Source: a bacterium UBA4637 (GTDB taxonomy: Bacteria > Bacteroidota > Bacteroidia > Bacteroidales > Bacteroidaceae). From it: a stretch of 7,501 nt of DNA. The notes under the pieces were generated by a model that worked only from the letters and a program-made list of their open reading frames with translations, was not told where the DNA came from and searched no databases. Shown piece by piece: positions 6,317 to 7,501 of this stretch. How positions within the stretch are numbered: the first letter of the stretch is position 1; each line of letters begins with the position of its first letter. The position numbers and the translations under genes are program-made. Location of the stretch: assembly GCA_002405875.1 (NCBI GenBank), contig DHMR01000042.1, positions 1 to 7,501 of the forward strand. The letters run 5' to 3'.

Positions 6317-6964
6317 ATGATGGAAAAATATTTTAATAACGAAGAAATCGTGCAGTCGAAGGCTGATGGGTTGGACTTGGAGCAGATGCGTGAGCAACTC
6401 GGCATCTTGAAACAGAAACTCGACAAGCAGACGATAGTGACCGACAAGTTGATTCATCAGGCGATGAAGCAGAAGATGTCATGGATTACCAAGTACTGTT
6501 GGTTTGCATTCTTGGTGATGTTTCCTACCATCTGTGCTTTGGGGTGGGAGGTCAAGAATATGTTGGGCTTCTCTATCATCAGTTATATTCTGTTAATTAT
6601 CTTGATGGGTGGAGGTGCCATTGCTGACATTATCGTCAATAAAATGAAACCAACAGATTGGGAGAATGGAAACTTGCTTCAGACGGGATTCAAGTTGGCG
6701 AAGATGAAGCAAACTCGCAAGAGTCAGGTTCGGATTCAAATGGCGTTGCTTGTCATCGTATTGCTCGTTTTGGGATTTGATACTTACGCAGCCGGTGTCA
6801 TTCCACAGGAACGAATGATTGTATTTGGCATTAGTTGCTTGGTTGGTTTGGTGGTAGGTGGGTTCGTCGGTCTTCGCGTCCTCGCCAAGATGCAACGCAC
6901 CAATGACGACATTATCCAGCAGATAGAAGAACTGACGAAAGAAATTAATAATTCTATGTGGTGA
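6317..6964 (+). CDS. Four-helix membrane protein, candidate partner or anti-sigma of the ECF sigma factor
   Basis: I do not recognise the family. The ATG at 6317 (or 6320) is preferred over an in-frame TTG at 6308. The 215-residue product has a charged N-terminal segment (1-56) with a coiled-coil-like run, LEQMREQLGILKQKLDKQ. Four hydrophobic helices follow at about 57-77, 84-107, 140-161 and 167-189, forming two hairpins. The C-terminal tail is polar and coiled-coil-like (NDDIIQQIEELTKEI). An even helix number puts both tails on the same side; the basic loop KQTRKSQVR before helix 3 favours the cytoplasm. Position directly behind a sigma gene suggests a membrane-anchored regulator that holds the sigma through a cytoplasmic tail. 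That role is inferred from context; no zinc-finger or FecR motif is visible. Confidence 0.8.
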   Translation: MMEKYFNNEEIVQSKADGLDLEQMREQLGILKQKLDKQTIVTDKLIHQAMKQKMSWITKYCWFAFLVMFPTICALGWEVKNMLGFSIISYILLIILMGGGAIADIIVNKMKPTDWENGNLLQTGFKLAKMKQTRKSQVRIQMALLVIVLLVLGFDTYAAGVIPQERMIVFGISCLVGLVVGGFVGLRVLAKMQRTNDDIIQQIEELTKEINNSMW

Positions 6965-6981
6965 TAAATAACGACATTACT

Positions 6982-7062
6982 TACTGTAAAAACAGTATGA
7001 ATCTCTCTCGATATGAGCCCCCATTTTGCGTAGTGTAAAAACGCAAATGGAGGCTTCTTTCT
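6982..7062 (+). terminator. Tandem hairpins ending the sigma operon
   Basis: A small perfect hairpin, TACTGT-AAAA-ACAGTA (6982-6997), lies 17 bp after the stop codon. A stronger one follows: arm 7017-7031 (GCCCCCATTTTGCGT) pairs with 7041-7054 (ACGCAAATGGAGGC), with one C/A mismatch and one bulged T, and leads into TTCTTTCT. The second fits an intrinsic terminator. Both loops contain the string GTAAAAAC across the closing pairs. Confidence 0.75.
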
Positions 7063-7084
7063 ATCAATAGATGATAATTGTTTA

Positions 7085-7198
7085 TTAGAATAGTTGGTCT
7101 AACTCTTGCTGGCTTAAGCCTGTGGCTTCCATAATTTGCTTTGCGGAAATGCCTATTCTCTTAAGATTTTTTGCAATATCTGTCGTTTTCTTGTTCAT
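7085..7198 (-). CDS. 37-residue helix-turn-helix-like micro-protein, possibly a remnant of a PD-(D/E)XK nuclease/transposase tail
   Basis: ATG at 7198-7196 on the minus strand opens a 37-codon frame ending at 7085. The product starts MNKKTTDIAKNLKRIGIS and ends IMEATGLSQQELDQLF. This resembles the C-terminal segment, of the form AKxLKxxGxxxxxIxxxTGLSxEE, found at the end of Bacteroidota PD-(D/E)XK (Rpn-like) nuclease/transposase proteins. Here it stands alone with its own start and no nuclease domain upstream. It may be a decayed fragment or a free-standing small protein. No clear minus-strand promoter was found; its start lies 5 bp from the plus-strand promoter of the neighbouring RNA. Confidence 0.5.
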   Translation of the reverse strand: MNKKTTDIAKNLKRIGISAKQIMEATGLSQQELDQLF

Positions 7199-7202
7199 AT
7201 TC

Positions 7203-7233
7203 TTGCTAGTTTAAAAAGTTCATTGTATCTTTG
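7203..7233 (+). promoter_or_regulatory. Strong Bacteroidota promoter for the small RNA
   Basis: TTG (7203-7205), a 20-bp spacer and TATCTTTG (7226-7233) match the Bacteroidota consensus in every defined position. The expected start near 7238-7241 coincides with the first base of the closing stem of the RNA described next. Confidence 0.7.
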
Positions 7234-7237
7234 CAGC

Positions 7238-7326
7238 GGAAAGAAGCAATGTAAGAAGCCACTCTCATGTCGGCCCGAAAGGGCGCAGGTCTACGGGTGT
7301 GTTCGTTTGCTTCTTTCTGTGCTTTT
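7238..7326 (+). ncRNA. ffs: Rod-shaped small RNA resembling small bacterial SRP RNA (4.5S)
   Basis: The 5' end GAAAGAAGCAA (7239-7249) pairs perfectly with TTGCTTCTTTC (7307-7317), followed by TGTGCTTTTATT as a weak U-rich end. Inside, GAA/TTC and CACTC/GGGTG (7260-7264 with 7295-7299) extend the rod. The tip is GCCC-GAAA-GGGC (7273-7284), a GNRA tetraloop. Bases around it read GUC, GGCCC, GAAA, GGG, C, GCAG. The conserved SRP RNA domain IV reads GUCAGG, paired bases, GGAA-type loop, then AGCAG, so the match is close with one A missing on the 5' side and C for A on the 3' side. SRP RNA binds Ffh and targets membrane proteins. Length and position right after a consensus promoter fit a housekeeping RNA. 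A different structured RNA remains possible. Confidence 0.55.
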
Positions 7327-7501
7327 ATTCTACTATTCTCATTGTATAGAGTATTTCTCCGTTTGTCATCTTGCATTTAAACTCGATCGTCTGCCCTTGA
7401 TAGCGCACACGATAAACGCTGAACTGCTCGAGCGTCATCTTCTCGGAGTACTGTGCCACTCCGTAGGCTTTCTTGGGGTCTTCCTGCTTGGCAGGGTTGC
7501 C
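7325..7501 (-). CDS. C-terminal end of an unrecognised protein, N-terminus outside window
   Basis: On the minus strand an open frame enters at base 7501 and stops at TAA 7327-7325, giving 58 residues. It begins GNPAKQEDPKKAYG and continues through SEKMTLEQFSVYRVRY to end in ILYTMRIVE. The alternating polar and hydrophobic tail suggests a small beta-rich domain; I do not recognise it. Its stop codon overlaps the 3' end of the plus-strand RNA, so the two transcripts converge. Confidence 0.6.
   Translation of the reverse strand, partial: GNPAKQEDPKKAYGVAQYSEKMTLEQFSVYRVRYQGQTIEFKCKMTNGEILYTMRIVE

Noticed and set aside
7239..7317. The 11-bp inverted repeat as the ends of a second MITE
   Set aside because: There is no flanking target duplication, and a consensus promoter is placed exactly to start transcription at the left arm; an RNA stem explains it better.

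Overview
The window looks like chromosomal DNA of a gut or oral Bacteroidota, most likely a Prevotella/Segatella-type organism. Three things point there: outer-membrane beta-barrel receptors with short plugs and no added N-terminal domain, promoters of the Bacteroidota TTG-N20-TAnnTTTG type, and few Shine-Dalgarno sequences. The species cannot be fixed from this sequence alone.

Left part (1-5426): a divergent receptor cluster. A TonB-dependent-receptor-like protein (RecA here, a label only) is read leftward from 1760 and runs off the window. A 568-bp regulatory gap follows. Rightward lie a class I SAM-dependent methyltransferase (2329-3147) and a second, complete receptor of the same family (RecB here; 3276-5426). 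The gap holds a precise shared promoter module pointing both ways (TTATTCCGT-N4-TTAAAATCT-N17-TAnnTTTG, identical spacing in both copies). It also holds an extra promoter with a 12-bp palindrome beside it, a 14-codon leader ORF with three consecutive Arg codons, and a strong terminator-like hairpin just before the methyltransferase. The simplest reading is that both receptors and the methyltransferase belong to one regulon, with the rightward arm also under attenuation. Between methyltransferase and RecB sits an array of four 15-bp palindromes at an exact 21-bp period.

Middle (5427-5716): a 182-bp MITE-like element with 17-bp terminal inverted repeats (16/17) and a perfect 7-bp target duplication separates RecB from the next operon.

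Right part (5717-7501): an ECF-type sigma factor is followed 48 bp later by a four-helix membrane protein with polar coiled-coil-like ends, which may be its membrane-bound partner. The pair ends at a strong terminator. Beyond it are a 37-residue helix-turn-helix-like micro-ORF on the minus strand and a strong plus-strand promoter driving a rod-shaped RNA of about 85-90 nt whose apical part resembles domain IV of SRP RNA. Last is the C-terminal end of an unrecognised minus-strand protein cut by the window edge.

The best candidates for undescribed biology are the two-way promoter module with the attenuator-like leader, and the palindrome array between methyltransferase and receptor.
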